Below are positions 1 to 9,456 of a stretch of 64,000 nucleotides of DNA, piece after piece. The stretch is from Thermoplasmata archaeon (GTDB lineage: Archaea; Thermoplasmatota; Thermoplasmata; UBA10834). Below the pieces are notes generated by a model. It saw nothing but the letters and a program-made list of their open reading frames with translations. It was not told the DNA's origin and made no database searches. Made by a program: the position numbers and the translations under genes. Each line of letters starts with the position of its first letter. Positions within the stretch are counted from its first letter, which is position 1. The stretch lies in the NCBI GenBank assembly GCA_029864565.1, contig JAOTTD010000006.1:1-64000 (forward strand), written 5' to 3'.

Positions 1-393
1 CATGATCCGGACCAACATGGAAACCCCGATGAGCCCCATGAAGACGATTCCGACCCCGATGCCGACGCATATGCCGACTATAGCCATCACGACCGTGGCC
101 ATCATGACGTATGCGTAGTACTCCTCCGGCCTGATCTTCATGTGCGCCCTCAGGAGGTCATCATCCAGGCTCTGGCGTTCCTCCTCCTTTGAAGACGCGT
201 AACCTCCCATCACCCTCCAGCTCAGATCCTGGAAGGGCGTCAGCTTGATGTATTCCGGGAGGGCGCCCTTGGTCATCCTGATCATGTGCGGCCCCATCTT
301 CTCGCGTTCCTGGCCGATCCTTGTCCTGAGGTATTGCCCCTTCTTGACCTCGACGGTCTTGAACGGGTCCGTGACTTCAACCAGTGACGACAC
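1..393 (-). CDS. Type II secretion system F / TadC-like pilus assembly membrane protein, partial (runs off left edge)
   Basis: Reverse-strand translation from GTG at 393 (SLVEVTDPFKTVEVKKGQYLRTRIGQ...EYYAYVMMATVVMAIVGICVGIGVGIVFMGLIG) with a TM segment; start overlaps the stop of the upstream secretion ATPase. Confidence 0.6.
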   Translation of the reverse strand, partial: MSSLVEVTDPFKTVEVKKGQYLRTRIGQEREKMGPHMIRMTKGALPEYIKLTPFQDLSWRVMGGYASSKEEERQSLDDDLLRAHMKIRPEEYYAYVMMATVVMAIVGICVGIGVGIVFMGLIGVSMLVRIM

Positions 394-2131
394 CTCCTGA
401 CAGCTCTTCTCCGCTGGACGGCACGCCCATCTCTCTGCGCACTCTATCGGCGCACGCCTTCGGGTTCTTGTAATAGGCACGAATCAGGTTCCATATGTCC
501 CTGTGGTCGGACATGTCCTTTGAAAGCATGTACTTCACGATGTCCACCCTCCTCTGGAACTCGTCCATGAGCTCTTCGTGCGTGAGGTTCTTCATCTCCA
601 TGATCTTGTCGAATAGGAAGCTGTGGCCCTTGAACACGAACTTGTCAGACGCCTGGTCCCACTCGTAGACGGTATTGCTGATGAGTTCGTTGGTCTCGGG
701 CTCGAAACCGACGATCTCTATGACCTGCTTAATCCGCCTGACCATATTCATTCCCACCCTCGCGTGCGTCTGGATGAGCACATTCCTCAGCGCTGTCAGA
801 AGTATCCTCGGACAGTTGATGGGCGGGTTCTCGAGTCTGTTGACCATGCCTTTGACGGAGTCCGCGTGCATCGTCGAGTAGGTGGTGTGGCCGGTCGCCA
901 TCGCCTGGAACATCGTGTATGTCTCTTTGCCTCTGACCTCTCCGACGATGATGTAATTGGGACGTTGTCTGAGGGCCGCCCTGACTAGGTCATACATATC
1001 GATCTCACCGGCGGACTTTCCGTCCGGCCCCCTTTCACCAGTTCCAGACCTCGTGGTGCCGGGTATCCAGTTCTCATGGGGGAGGTTGATCTCCCTCGTG
1101 TCCTCCATCGTGACGACCTTCGCCCCCGGTGGTATGAACAGCGCAATCGCGTTGAGCGTTGCCGTCTTGCCGCTCGCAGTGCCGCCGCAGATGATCGCAG
1201 ATTCGCCGTGCTCCACGCTCAGCCACAAGTACGCAACGATCTCTTCCGAGGCAGTCCCGTACTTGATGAGTTCCACAGGCGTGAACGGCTTCTCCTTGAA
1301 CCGCCTTATGGTGAACGATGCGCCGCGCGTTGTGACCTCCCTTGCGTATGTGGCCTGCACTCTGTGCCCCTCGGGGGTCGTCCCATCGAGGATGGGGTTG
1401 GAGACGGACAGTTGTTTGCCGCATCTCTGCCCCAAGCTTATGACGAACGAATTCAACGTGTTCTCATCGTCGAACACAACGTTCGTCTTGATCGATTCGA
1501 ACTTGTTGTGAAACACGAATAGGGGTATGCCCACGCCGTCGCAGGACACATCCTCTATGTGTATGTCATTCATCAGCGCGTCGATCGGCCCATAGCCGAC
1601 GAAGTCGCGGCCGATGTAGTACTTTATCTTGTCCTCCGAGATCGGCTCGAGTGTTATGCCTCTCGTCTTGATGAAGCTGTCCACACTCTTCTCGAGGTAG
1701 GTCTTCTTGTCCATGATGTCGAGCTTCTCCCACTCGTAGTCAAGGGTCTTTTCCAACGTGCCCTTGATCATGTCGAGCGTCTCCTTCTCGTACTCGTCGA
1801 GCTCAGGTTCGATAGTGCTGAGTATGTAGTCGCTGCTGGTCTGGTTGTATGTGGAGCGGATGTAGCTGAACGGTTCGGTGACGCCGTAGAATCCGACCTC
1901 CTGGATCGCAGGATCGGTTATCGGCGGTATCTCGGTGTACGCGGACCCTCTGCCATGCTCCCATCGACGCCTCCTTGCCTCGGCGCCCTTGGCCTCCTTC
2001 ACGGGTATCGGCTTCGCCCTCAGCCTGCTCAGCGCGTTGAGGTATCCTCTGTACACCTTCGCGTAGAAGGGCTTCTCGGGCTTCTCTATCGGTATGTCCA
2101 TCTTGATCTTGGTTTCCGCAGCTTGGCTCAC
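377..2131 (-). CDS. Type II/IV secretion system ATPase (archaeal TadA/GspE/VirB11-like)
   Basis: 584-aa ORF; Walker A GGTASGKTATLNAIA, DTREINLPHENW, VRAALRQRPNYIIVGEVRGKE, GHTTYSTMHA. Confidence 0.92.
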   Translation of the reverse strand: MSQAAETKIKMDIPIEKPEKPFYAKVYRGYLNALSRLRAKPIPVKEAKGAEARRRRWEHGRGSAYTEIPPITDPAIQEVGFYGVTEPFSYIRSTYNQTSSDYILSTIEPELDEYEKETLDMIKGTLEKTLDYEWEKLDIMDKKTYLEKSVDSFIKTRGITLEPISEDKIKYYIGRDFVGYGPIDALMNDIHIEDVSCDGVGIPLFVFHNKFESIKTNVVFDDENTLNSFVISLGQRCGKQLSVSNPILDGTTPEGHRVQATYAREVTTRGASFTIRRFKEKPFTPVELIKYGTASEEIVAYLWLSVEHGESAIICGGTASGKTATLNAIALFIPPGAKVVTMEDTREINLPHENWIPGTTRSGTGERGPDGKSAGEIDMYDLVRAALRQRPNYIIVGEVRGKETYTMFQAMATGHTTYSTMHADSVKGMVNRLENPPINCPRILLTALRNVLIQTHARVGMNMVRRIKQVIEIVGFEPETNELISNTVYEWDQASDKFVFKGHSFLFDKIMEMKNLTHEELMDEFQRRVDIVKYMLSKDMSDHRDIWNLIRAYYKNPKACADRVRREMGVPSSGEELSGGVVTG

Positions 2132-2140
2132 CTGCTCACC

Positions 2141-3109
2141 TCATACCCCAAGCTCGCCTATCGACAGCTGGACCGAAGCCTTCGTGTGGTCGAAGACACC
2201 AACTCCGTAGACAGTGACAGTCACTATGTAGTAGTCGTTCACCGTGCCCGGAAAGTCGTACTTGGTTGGGTTCGGGACTACGAAGTCAGTGCCGTATGTG
2301 AGGTCCGCAGTCGTAGAGTTCAGTGCTTTCCTGAAGTAGTTCGCCCACGCGATGCCATGCTTAGTGGTGATCGTTACAGTCACATCCGTTGAAGCGCTAC
2401 CTTCGTACTCTATCGTGGAGGCATATAACAGGTTGGCGTTCACAGCCTTCGCGCCCGTGCCACCCACGGTCTTGTTCAGCCCAACGAGGGAGACCTGCGT
2501 CATCTGCATGACCTTCACACCGTTGTATTCCTTGACTGCAAGTGGGATGCCGGTGATGATAAACTCTCCGTCCGTCTGGTTGATGATGACAGCGCCCGCC
2601 TCATAGATGACATGCTGCTCCACGAAATATCTGTTCGGACAGTACAGACGCAAAGAGCCGCCGGAATGGCCGTCATCCGCCTCCAGGTCGACTGTGTAGT
2701 TCGTGTTGAAAGAAGGCCTTCCGACCATCGTCTCGGGGATGAAGGATAAGATGCCCGAAGTCGGAGCCGCGAAGACGGGTATGCCTGTCGCGCTCAGCAT
2801 CACAGGCACAACGATAGGTGTCGGAGCTATGAGGCTGTTCGCGTAGTCGACAATGAGGCCGTCGATGTCAGACTTGAGAGATATCATCTGCTGTACGGCC
2901 TGAGTCATGTGAGCACTCTCGTTGTCGCTCATCCAAGCGGGAACTATCTGACTCGTGAACACTCCCATGAACGTTAGAAACACAAGAATCGTCATTATCG
3001 TTCCGACGGTAGCGGCGACCCCTTCGTCATCGTCCCAACGCGGTGACTTTCTTACCTTTCTCTGCCTAGAGTTAGCACAGTATACAAAGTGTGAGGGTGA
3101 CAAATCCAT
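2141..3109 (-). CDS. Archaeal pilin/flagellin-like secreted protein, operonic with the secretion ATPase
   Basis: Start moved to internal Met (MDLSPSHF...) downstream of a TATA-like ATATTTAAA near 3158-3168; hydrophobic N-terminal helix DDDEGVAATVGTIMTILVFLTFMGVFTSQIVP typical of archaeal type IV pilin-like proteins. Confidence 0.6.
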   Translation of the reverse strand: MDLSPSHFVYCANSRQRKVRKSPRWDDDEGVAATVGTIMTILVFLTFMGVFTSQIVPAWMSDNESAHMTQAVQQMISLKSDIDGLIVDYANSLIAPTPIVVPVMLSATGIPVFAAPTSGILSFIPETMVGRPSFNTNYTVDLEADDGHSGGSLRLYCPNRYFVEQHVIYEAGAVIINQTDGEFIITGIPLAVKEYNGVKVMQMTQVSLVGLNKTVGGTGAKAVNANLLYASTIEYEGSASTDVTVTITTKHGIAWANYFRKALNSTTADLTYGTDFVVPNPTKYDFPGTVNDYYIVTVTVYGVGVFDHTKASVQLSIGELGV

Positions 3110-3358
3110 CCTACCACCGAAACTGGGGTGCCGAAGCAACCTAATCAGCACCTGGAACATATTTAAAAGTGTCGTTACTGGTATCGGACAAAATACGGTT
3201 CTGAAAAGACGCTTGAATCGGCCCATTCTAGGGCCGTGTTGTAGACCGTCGCGGAGCATGAGAAATGCCGCCCGCAATCGTATAGTTTCTGTCGACGCGG
3301 CTACTCCCCCCAAGGTTTAATACGGAGGTTTGCCTAACAGCATTCCCGCCCGACAGAA

Positions 3359-3431
3359 GCCGTGGTAACTCAGTTGGGAGAGTGCAAGACTGAAGATCTT
3401 GAAGTCGCCGGTTCAAGTCCGGCCCACGGCA
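3359..3431 (+). tRNA. tRNA-Phe (GAA)
   Basis: Cloverleaf by eye: GCCGTGG...CCACGGC acceptor, CAAGA-CTGAAGA-TCTTG anticodon arm, GCCGG-TTCAAGT-CCGGC T arm; followed by CC. Confidence 0.95.
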
Positions 3432-3539
3432 CCTTCGCACTCTCTCTTCTAACCGAATCGCAAGCGGACTATTCGCGCGTGCGGTGCATAGTTTAAAGTC
3501 GATGCAAGCTGTTCGAGCGGATAATAGGGGGACAACGAA

Positions 3540-3980
3540 GTGCCTATCAAGTCATTCGAGCTCAGCTCTATGGACGCCAAGAGGTTCACCAAACTCGGCG
3601 AGAGGGTCCCTCACCTGAGGGTGGACCAGAACACGGCGATTACCAGCATAACTGCGCTTTCCGATCGGGAGGCGATGATGGAGTTCAGATTTATCGTTAA
3701 CTACGTCGGCGTGGGCGTCATAAAGCTCGAGGGGAAGCTCGTGTGGGATGGTGAGGCGAAGGCGATCGCCGCTCAGTGGTCAGAGAAGCACACACTTCCC
3801 AACGAGGTGTTCGGTCCGGTTCTCGCGGCAGCGTATGCGAACTGCATGCCTGCGACTGTGACCGCAGCCAGGGACATAGGCCTTCCACCACCGCTCCCGC
3901 CGCCGCCCATGGCAGGACGGATGGCAGGGAGTACCCAGGGCAAGGGCAAGGACCACCGCTCGTCGATGGAAGTCGCTTGA
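3540..3980 (+). CDS. Conserved hypothetical protein with proline-rich C-terminus
   Basis: 146-aa ORF, no overlapping better candidate over its first two thirds; C-terminal LPPPLPPPPMAG. Confidence 0.55.
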   Translation: MPIKSFELSSMDAKRFTKLGERVPHLRVDQNTAITSITALSDREAMMEFRFIVNYVGVGVIKLEGKLVWDGEAKAIAAQWSEKHTLPNEVFGPVLAAAYANCMPATVTAARDIGLPPPLPPPPMAGRMAGSTQGKGKDHRSSMEVA

Positions 3981-4011
3981 AGAATACGCGCCTGCGGACC
4001 CAGCTTTCCGC

Positions 4012-6435
4012 TCATCTTATGTGGTCGAGTGAGAAAGATCCGATGTTGACGCCCTGCTTGGTCGCCGAGTACCTTATGAACGCCCTCGACTGGACATCCG
4101 ATATGCCCCTCACGGCGAGGAACGTGTTCAGATTCTCCACCTTGAACTCTATCATGCCGTCCATCAGCGACCCCAGCATCTGTATCTCCTGTTCTCCGTG
4201 GACACCCTTCTCTATCGTGTACATCGCGACAGCGCGGTCCCTCTTCCTCCGACCAGCTATTGGGCTGAGGAATCTGAATGCGGTATTCGGGTCGAGATAG
4301 GCGATCATGGTGGATATTGACCGGAATGCGAGCCTGTAGTACTGATGCGACTCCTTGAAAGTCTTCGCCGCTTTCTCCACAGCTCTCTGTATGGCTTCGT
4401 AGTCCGTCGGCGCATCGACGAACTCCGTGTACTCGTCGACCGTGTCGTCGCCCATGCTCCGGGAGTACGAGTCGACGTACCTCACTAGCCCCTTCTTCTC
4501 GTACTCCTCGTATCCCGAGAGGAGATACATCATCTCGTCTCTGATGTCCTTGGGCGGCTTCTCCGTGATGACCCATATGACTGGCACACCCATCTTGAGC
4601 CCCTCAGCGACGAAGGCGTTCACCAGGACCTCCTTGCCGGTGAACGGAGGCCCGTAGATGAGCACGTTTGTGCCGAACGGTATGCCTCCGAGGAGCAGGT
4701 CGTCAAGCCTCGATGTCCCCGACTTGACCTTCTCCAATTTCAGCTCGGCCATCCGGTCCAGGTCGCGCTTTTCGATCTCCTCGTCTATGAGGCCCTGCTC
4801 CCTTACGCGCAGCTCCTCCTCCTTCAGGTGGAGGTACTTCTCTTTGTTCCGTATCTCCTCCTCCTTGGCGGTCACCTGACCCTGGAGTTCCTCGAGCCTC
4901 TTCTTGAGCGTTATCTCATCCTGGCTTCCCATCTCATTCTGCATCTGAGTGAGCCTGCGGTTCTCCTCCGTCAGCAGCTTCTCGCGGTACATGAGGTCCT
5001 CCTCGCGGCGCAGCAACTCTTCCTCCTTGTAAGCGAGCGGCTCTTTGAGGCGCTTCGCCTCCTCTTCCCGGATCTTCAAATCCTCCCTGAGCCGTGCGAC
5101 CTCCTGCTCCCTTAGGACAAGGTTCCTCTCAACTCTTTGTGCCTCCTCCAGCTTGTCCATGACCTCTCTCTCAATATCCTTCGACGAGCCCTTTGACATC
5201 TCCGTCTTCTCGCTCATCTGCTTGAGATTTATCTGCGCCTGTGAAAGGTCCTTCTCGAGATCGTCGATCTTGGCACGCAGCTCGCGCTCTTTCGATATAT
5301 ATTCCTCAGTGATGTCCGCGGACGCCACAGCGTCGCTATGGACCGGCGTGGCGTAGCTAATAAGCCCGTCGGCGAAGGTTTCCTCCTTGATCCTCAGCTG
5401 CCTCTCCATCACGTCCAGCTTGGCCTGTCGCTCAGCTATCTCCATCTCCTTGCGCTTGAGCTCCTGTGCCTCCGGAGGCATGTCAGAGAGGCCGCTCTCG
5501 GCCTTCTCCCTGAGCGAGGTCAGTATGCTCTCCAGCTCGTTCACCTTGTGCTGCAGGGTCTCCTTCGTGGCCATCTCCTGTGCGAGTTTGTCCGCAAGGT
5601 TCTCGCCCTGAATCCCCGCCTCTTGCTGCTTCTTGATGAACTTGATAACGGCTATGCTGCCTCTCTTGACGTTCTCGAGCTCATCCTCCAAAATCGCGGA
5701 CTTCCTGCGCTCCGCTTCGAGCTCGGACTTCGCCTGAGTGATCTCGTCTAAGAGGGCCTTGGGGTCGAACTCCCCAGAGTCAATCTGTTTGATCTTCTCC
5801 AACAGGAAGTCGCGTAGTTGGCTGACCTCTGCCTCTCGACTCCTCAATTCCTTCTTGGAGACCGCCTTCTCCGGCCTCGCCATCTCGACGGTGTCATCGA
5901 GCCAGCTGTCTATGGACTCCTCCTCGCCAGCGAGCCATCTTGCGATGGTGGGATCGGACTTGACCTCGGGTGCCGCCACCGCTTCCGCAGGGGTGGACTC
6001 CACGCGGTCCTTCCCTGACAGCCATGCCGACAGATCGCCCTCCTCCCCCGAGAGCCAGTCAGCGAGATTCTTGTCACCACCAGCCGGCGCGCTGTCACGC
6101 GCATTATCGATGATTTTCTGGGCGAGGATCTGGCCTATTCCCTTGACGTTCGCGAGTTGGCCTGCATCCGCGTTCTGAATGTCCTCAATGGTACGGAAGC
6201 CCGCCTCGTGAAGCAGCTCGGCTTTCGCCCTCTTTATGCCAGGTAGCGTCATCAGCTCCTCGAGCTCCATGTCGGTCCTGGGCATCGGCTCGGGACCATT
6301 GGCTGCCTCAACCCTCTCATCCCCCTCTGGGCGAAGAGGCCGTCCGCACTGATCGCACTTTTCGGAATCAGCTGGGGATACGTGGTCGCAGACGGGGCAG
6401 GTGATGGTCTCGGCTTGCGTCCTCTTCTTTGTCAT
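4012..6435 (-). CDS. Zinc-ribbon / helix-hairpin-helix / coiled-coil / KaiC-RecA-like ATPase
   Basis: 807 aa: CPVC...CDQC zinc ribbon, HhH-like LPGIKRAKAELLHEAG and NVKGIGQILAQKI, long charged coiled coil, C-terminal GTSRLDDLLLGGIPFGTNVLIYGPPFTGKE. Confidence 0.8.
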   Translation of the reverse strand: MTKKRTQAETITCPVCDHVSPADSEKCDQCGRPLRPEGDERVEAANGPEPMPRTDMELEELMTLPGIKRAKAELLHEAGFRTIEDIQNADAGQLANVKGIGQILAQKIIDNARDSAPAGGDKNLADWLSGEEGDLSAWLSGKDRVESTPAEAVAAPEVKSDPTIARWLAGEEESIDSWLDDTVEMARPEKAVSKKELRSREAEVSQLRDFLLEKIKQIDSGEFDPKALLDEITQAKSELEAERRKSAILEDELENVKRGSIAVIKFIKKQQEAGIQGENLADKLAQEMATKETLQHKVNELESILTSLREKAESGLSDMPPEAQELKRKEMEIAERQAKLDVMERQLRIKEETFADGLISYATPVHSDAVASADITEEYISKERELRAKIDDLEKDLSQAQINLKQMSEKTEMSKGSSKDIEREVMDKLEEAQRVERNLVLREQEVARLREDLKIREEEAKRLKEPLAYKEEELLRREEDLMYREKLLTEENRRLTQMQNEMGSQDEITLKKRLEELQGQVTAKEEEIRNKEKYLHLKEEELRVREQGLIDEEIEKRDLDRMAELKLEKVKSGTSRLDDLLLGGIPFGTNVLIYGPPFTGKEVLVNAFVAEGLKMGVPVIWVITEKPPKDIRDEMMYLLSGYEEYEKKGLVRYVDSYSRSMGDDTVDEYTEFVDAPTDYEAIQRAVEKAAKTFKESHQYYRLAFRSISTMIAYLDPNTAFRFLSPIAGRRKRDRAVAMYTIEKGVHGEQEIQMLGSLMDGMIEFKVENLNTFLAVRGISDVQSRAFIRYSATKQGVNIGSFSLDHIR

Positions 6436-6701
6436 CGGGGCTCTCCGTTTATGCGGTCACACATGACAGTCAATTACAGATGGAGTGTCGCAATTTCTGT
6501 GGACATAGCATGATGCCCGAAGCCACACATTCGGCGTCGGAGCGCGTAGCTCCGATACTGGCCTGAGCGCTCTTAATAGCCTAACTGGGATATATATAAT
6601 TACTCGGCTCATTGTGCGGGTGTGTAAAGCCTCTTCACGAATGGCTCAGCCGCCGCTCACCAAAAAGAAGAATTACCGTGCGGTTCATCTTACTTCATCT
6701 C

Positions 6702-9104
6702 ATGGGTGAAGAATCTAAGAAGTCCAAGGAGGAACGAGTGGGCGTTTTCGTATGCCACTGCGGCACCAACATAGCAGGCACGGTGGACTGCAAGGCGGTG
6801 ACGGAGAGCTCTCTCGACATACCAGGCGTGGTCGTCAGCCGAGACAATGTCTACACGTGCTCAGAACCTGGTCAGAATGAGATAGTCGAGGAGATTAGGA
6901 AACACAACCTGACCAAGGTCGTCATCGCGTCATGTTCTCCGAAGATGCACGAACGCACTTTCAGGAAGACCCTGGAGAAGGCCGGACTGAACCCCTATCT
7001 GCTGGAAGTGGTGAACCTCAGGGAGCAGTGTTCCTGGGTTCACAAGGACAAGGCGGCGGCGACAAGGAAGGCGAAGGCACTCGTAAGGGGAGGCGTGCAG
7101 AGGGCGATCAATCTGGAGCCACTGCACCCCACAGAGATGGCCCTCTCCAAGGATGCCCTTGTGATTGGGGGTGGGATCGCAGGCATATCGGCGGCACTGC
7201 AGCTGGCCAACTCAGGTTACAAGGTCCACCTGGTGGAGCGAGAGGCCAGCATCGGAGGCAGGATGGCCCAGCTGAGCAAGACCTTCCCAACGCTGGATTG
7301 CGCACCATGCATCCTCAGCCCCAGGATGGTCGAGGCCGGCGCTCATCCAAACGTCGAACTCCTCACGAGGAGCGAGGTGATTCGAGTGACTGGTACCCCC
7401 GGCAATTACGAGGTCAGCGTCCGCGTGTCACCGAGAGGAGTGGACCCGAGCAAATGCACAGGTTGTGCGAAATGCGAGAAGGTCTGCAAGGTGATTGTGC
7501 CAAATGAGTTTGAAGAGGGGCTGTACGAGCGCAAGGCAATCCACAAGCCATTCCCTCAGGCAGTCCCCGCATCCCACGTGATTGATTTCGAGAGCTGCGA
7601 TGACTGTGGCCGCTGCGAGAAGGTCTGCGCTGCGAAGGCCATCAATTTCGATGAGGAGGAGAAGGTCGTCGACGTCAATGTGGGCGCCATTGTCATCGCA
7701 ACGGGCTTCGACGTCTTCGACGTGAATGCCCTCCGCGAGTACGACTTCTCACTTCCCGACGTCATAACCGGGACACAAATGGAGCGGCTGATGATCAACG
7801 AGTGCGGGGCGGGCATGGTTCTGAAGCGCAAGGCGGATGGCAAGCGGGTCAAGAAGGTAGCGTTCGTACTCTGCGCGGGCTCTAGAACGAGGAAGGTCGG
7901 CATGCCTTACTGCAGCAAGATATGCTGCAACTACGCCACCAAACAGGCGGTGATTCTGCGCAAGACATTCCCGTACATGCAGGTCTACGTTTACTACATC
8001 GACATGCGCACAGCGGGAAGGGGGTTCGAGGAGTTCTACGCTAGAGCCCAAGAGGAGTTCGGAGTGCGGTTCATCAACGGAAAGGTGGCGTCGATCCAGG
8101 CTGGCAAGAGCGGTGTCCTCCTGAGAGCTGAGGATGTGCCGCTGGGTGAGGTGATCGAGAACGAGTACGACCTCGTCGTGTTGTGTGCTGCCATGGTCCC
8201 CTCCAGAGGCACCGAGGAGCTGGCCAAGACGCTGAAGGTCCCGCTCGGCGAGGATGGTTTCATATCAGAGAAGCATCCGAAGCTAGACCCCGTCTCCACA
8301 CACAGGTCAGGGATATTCGCCGCGGGGGCGATCATGGGTCCCAAGGATGTCAGGGATAGCGTCGTTGACGGCCGCGGCACCGCATCGCATGTTATGGAGT
8401 TCCTGGGAGCCGGCAAGATGCTGCTCGACCCGGTGAAGGCGCAGGTGGTGAACGGTTCGAGATGCACGAAGTGCATGGCGTGCGAGGCGGTCTGCCCTGT
8501 CAGAGCGATATCTGTGGATCAGATGCCGATCATCGACCAGATCGCCTGCATCGGCTGTGGCGCGTGTGTTTCCGAGTGTCCCGTCGATGTGTTCGACTTG
8601 GCGCACTACACTGACCGACAGCTAAAAGCCGAGATAGAGGGCGTGCTTAGCGAGGAATCGGACGAGATAAGGACAATCGGCTTTTTCGGAGACATCCTCT
8701 CATATGTCGCTGCGGACTCGGCCGGGACTGCCAGGATGGAGTATCCACCGAGCATACACATCGTCCGTGTTCCGTCAGCCGCTCGCATCGCTAGGGCGGA
8801 GATACTGCTGGCATTCGCGGCGGGGGCGGACGGCGTTGTACTATCCGACGAGGAGGGAGGAGAGGCAGCACTCGTCGTTGAGAAGCGGATTGAAGCGATG
8901 GCCGACGAGTTGGATGCATTGGGCATCGGCAAGGACAGGTTGATATTCATACCGATGCTCCTGCCGATCTACAAGGTCCTGCCGAAGCGGATTGAGGCAT
9001 TCGAGAAGAAAGTAAAGCGCCTCGGCAAGCTCGGATCCGACGCTATTGCCAAGGCCCGTGAGGCGGCGGAGAAGCAGACGGACCCAGTCTTCGGGGCTGC
9101 ATGA
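6702..9104 (+). CDS. hdrA: HdrA-like heterodisulfide reductase subunit A (FAD, multiple 4Fe-4S) fused to an MvhD/FlpD-like C-terminal domain
   Basis: VGVFVCHCGTNIAG, VIGGGIAGISAALQLA, CTGCAKCEKVCK, CDDCGRCEKVC, CTKCMACEAVC, CIGCGACVSEC; start at ATG 6702 downstream of a TATATATAA box. Confidence 0.93.
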   Translation: MGEESKKSKEERVGVFVCHCGTNIAGTVDCKAVTESSLDIPGVVVSRDNVYTCSEPGQNEIVEEIRKHNLTKVVIASCSPKMHERTFRKTLEKAGLNPYLLEVVNLREQCSWVHKDKAAATRKAKALVRGGVQRAINLEPLHPTEMALSKDALVIGGGIAGISAALQLANSGYKVHLVEREASIGGRMAQLSKTFPTLDCAPCILSPRMVEAGAHPNVELLTRSEVIRVTGTPGNYEVSVRVSPRGVDPSKCTGCAKCEKVCKVIVPNEFEEGLYERKAIHKPFPQAVPASHVIDFESCDDCGRCEKVCAAKAINFDEEEKVVDVNVGAIVIATGFDVFDVNALREYDFSLPDVITGTQMERLMINECGAGMVLKRKADGKRVKKVAFVLCAGSRTRKVGMPYCSKICCNYATKQAVILRKTFPYMQVYVYYIDMRTAGRGFEEFYARAQEEFGVRFINGKVASIQAGKSGVLLRAEDVPLGEVIENEYDLVVLCAAMVPSRGTEELAKTLKVPLGEDGFISEKHPKLDPVSTHRSGIFAAGAIMGPKDVRDSVVDGRGTASHVMEFLGAGKMLLDPVKAQVVNGSRCTKCMACEAVCPVRAISVDQMPIIDQIACIGCGACVSECPVDVFDLAHYTDRQLKAEIEGVLSEESDEIRTIGFFGDILSYVAADSAGTARMEYPPSIHIVRVPSAARIARAEILLAFAAGADGVVLSDEEGGEAALVVEKRIEAMADELDALGIGKDRLIFIPMLLPIYKVLPKRIEAFEKKVKRLGKLGSDAIAKAREAAEKQTDPVFGAA

Positions 9105-9193
9105 TGGTTCGCGCCTGCGACAGTTGCGGGCGCATGCGCTGGCACACGCCCGCGCGTGTGGCTCGACCCTCGTGTAAACATATTTATACGGAT

Positions 9194-9412
9194 ATGTCGC
9201 ATTTGAAGACGTATCGTGCGCCTGGCTCGGGAATGTGGTTTGCGATGCAGAAGAGAGTTCTTGTCAAGATAAAGAAGGACCACACTGAACTGAGCTTGCG
9301 TGAGGTTCTCGAGAAGATACAGGAGCTACAGGCCCAGCATCCCGACGAGGACGTCTTCTTCGACGGCGACGAGTACGCGATTTGCGTCCGTCCGAGAAAG
9401 GCATCGCCGTAG
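9194..9412 (+). CDS. Small conserved archaeal protein
   Basis: Distinct TATA (ATTTATAC ~9179-9186); KRVLVKIKKDHTELSLREVLEKIQELQAQHPDEDVFFDGDEYAICVRPRK; start could be 9194, 9233 or 9245. Confidence 0.5.
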   Translation: MSHLKTYRAPGSGMWFAMQKRVLVKIKKDHTELSLREVLEKIQELQAQHPDEDVFFDGDEYAICVRPRKASP

Positions 9413-9456
9413 CTCGAGGATGCCGATACGATTTGTCCACGAGGTGGTTTCCGCCG

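Noticed and set aside
1559-2392. 277-aa plus-strand ORF opposite the secretion ATPase and pilin
   Set aside because: Antisense to clear coding sequence, low-complexity V/L/R-rich translation typical of GC-rich shadow ORFs.
3773-4576. 267-aa minus ORF spanning 3540-gene and KaiC-like gene
   Set aside because: Out-of-frame antisense/alternate frame translation over two better-supported genes; R/G/H-rich composition.
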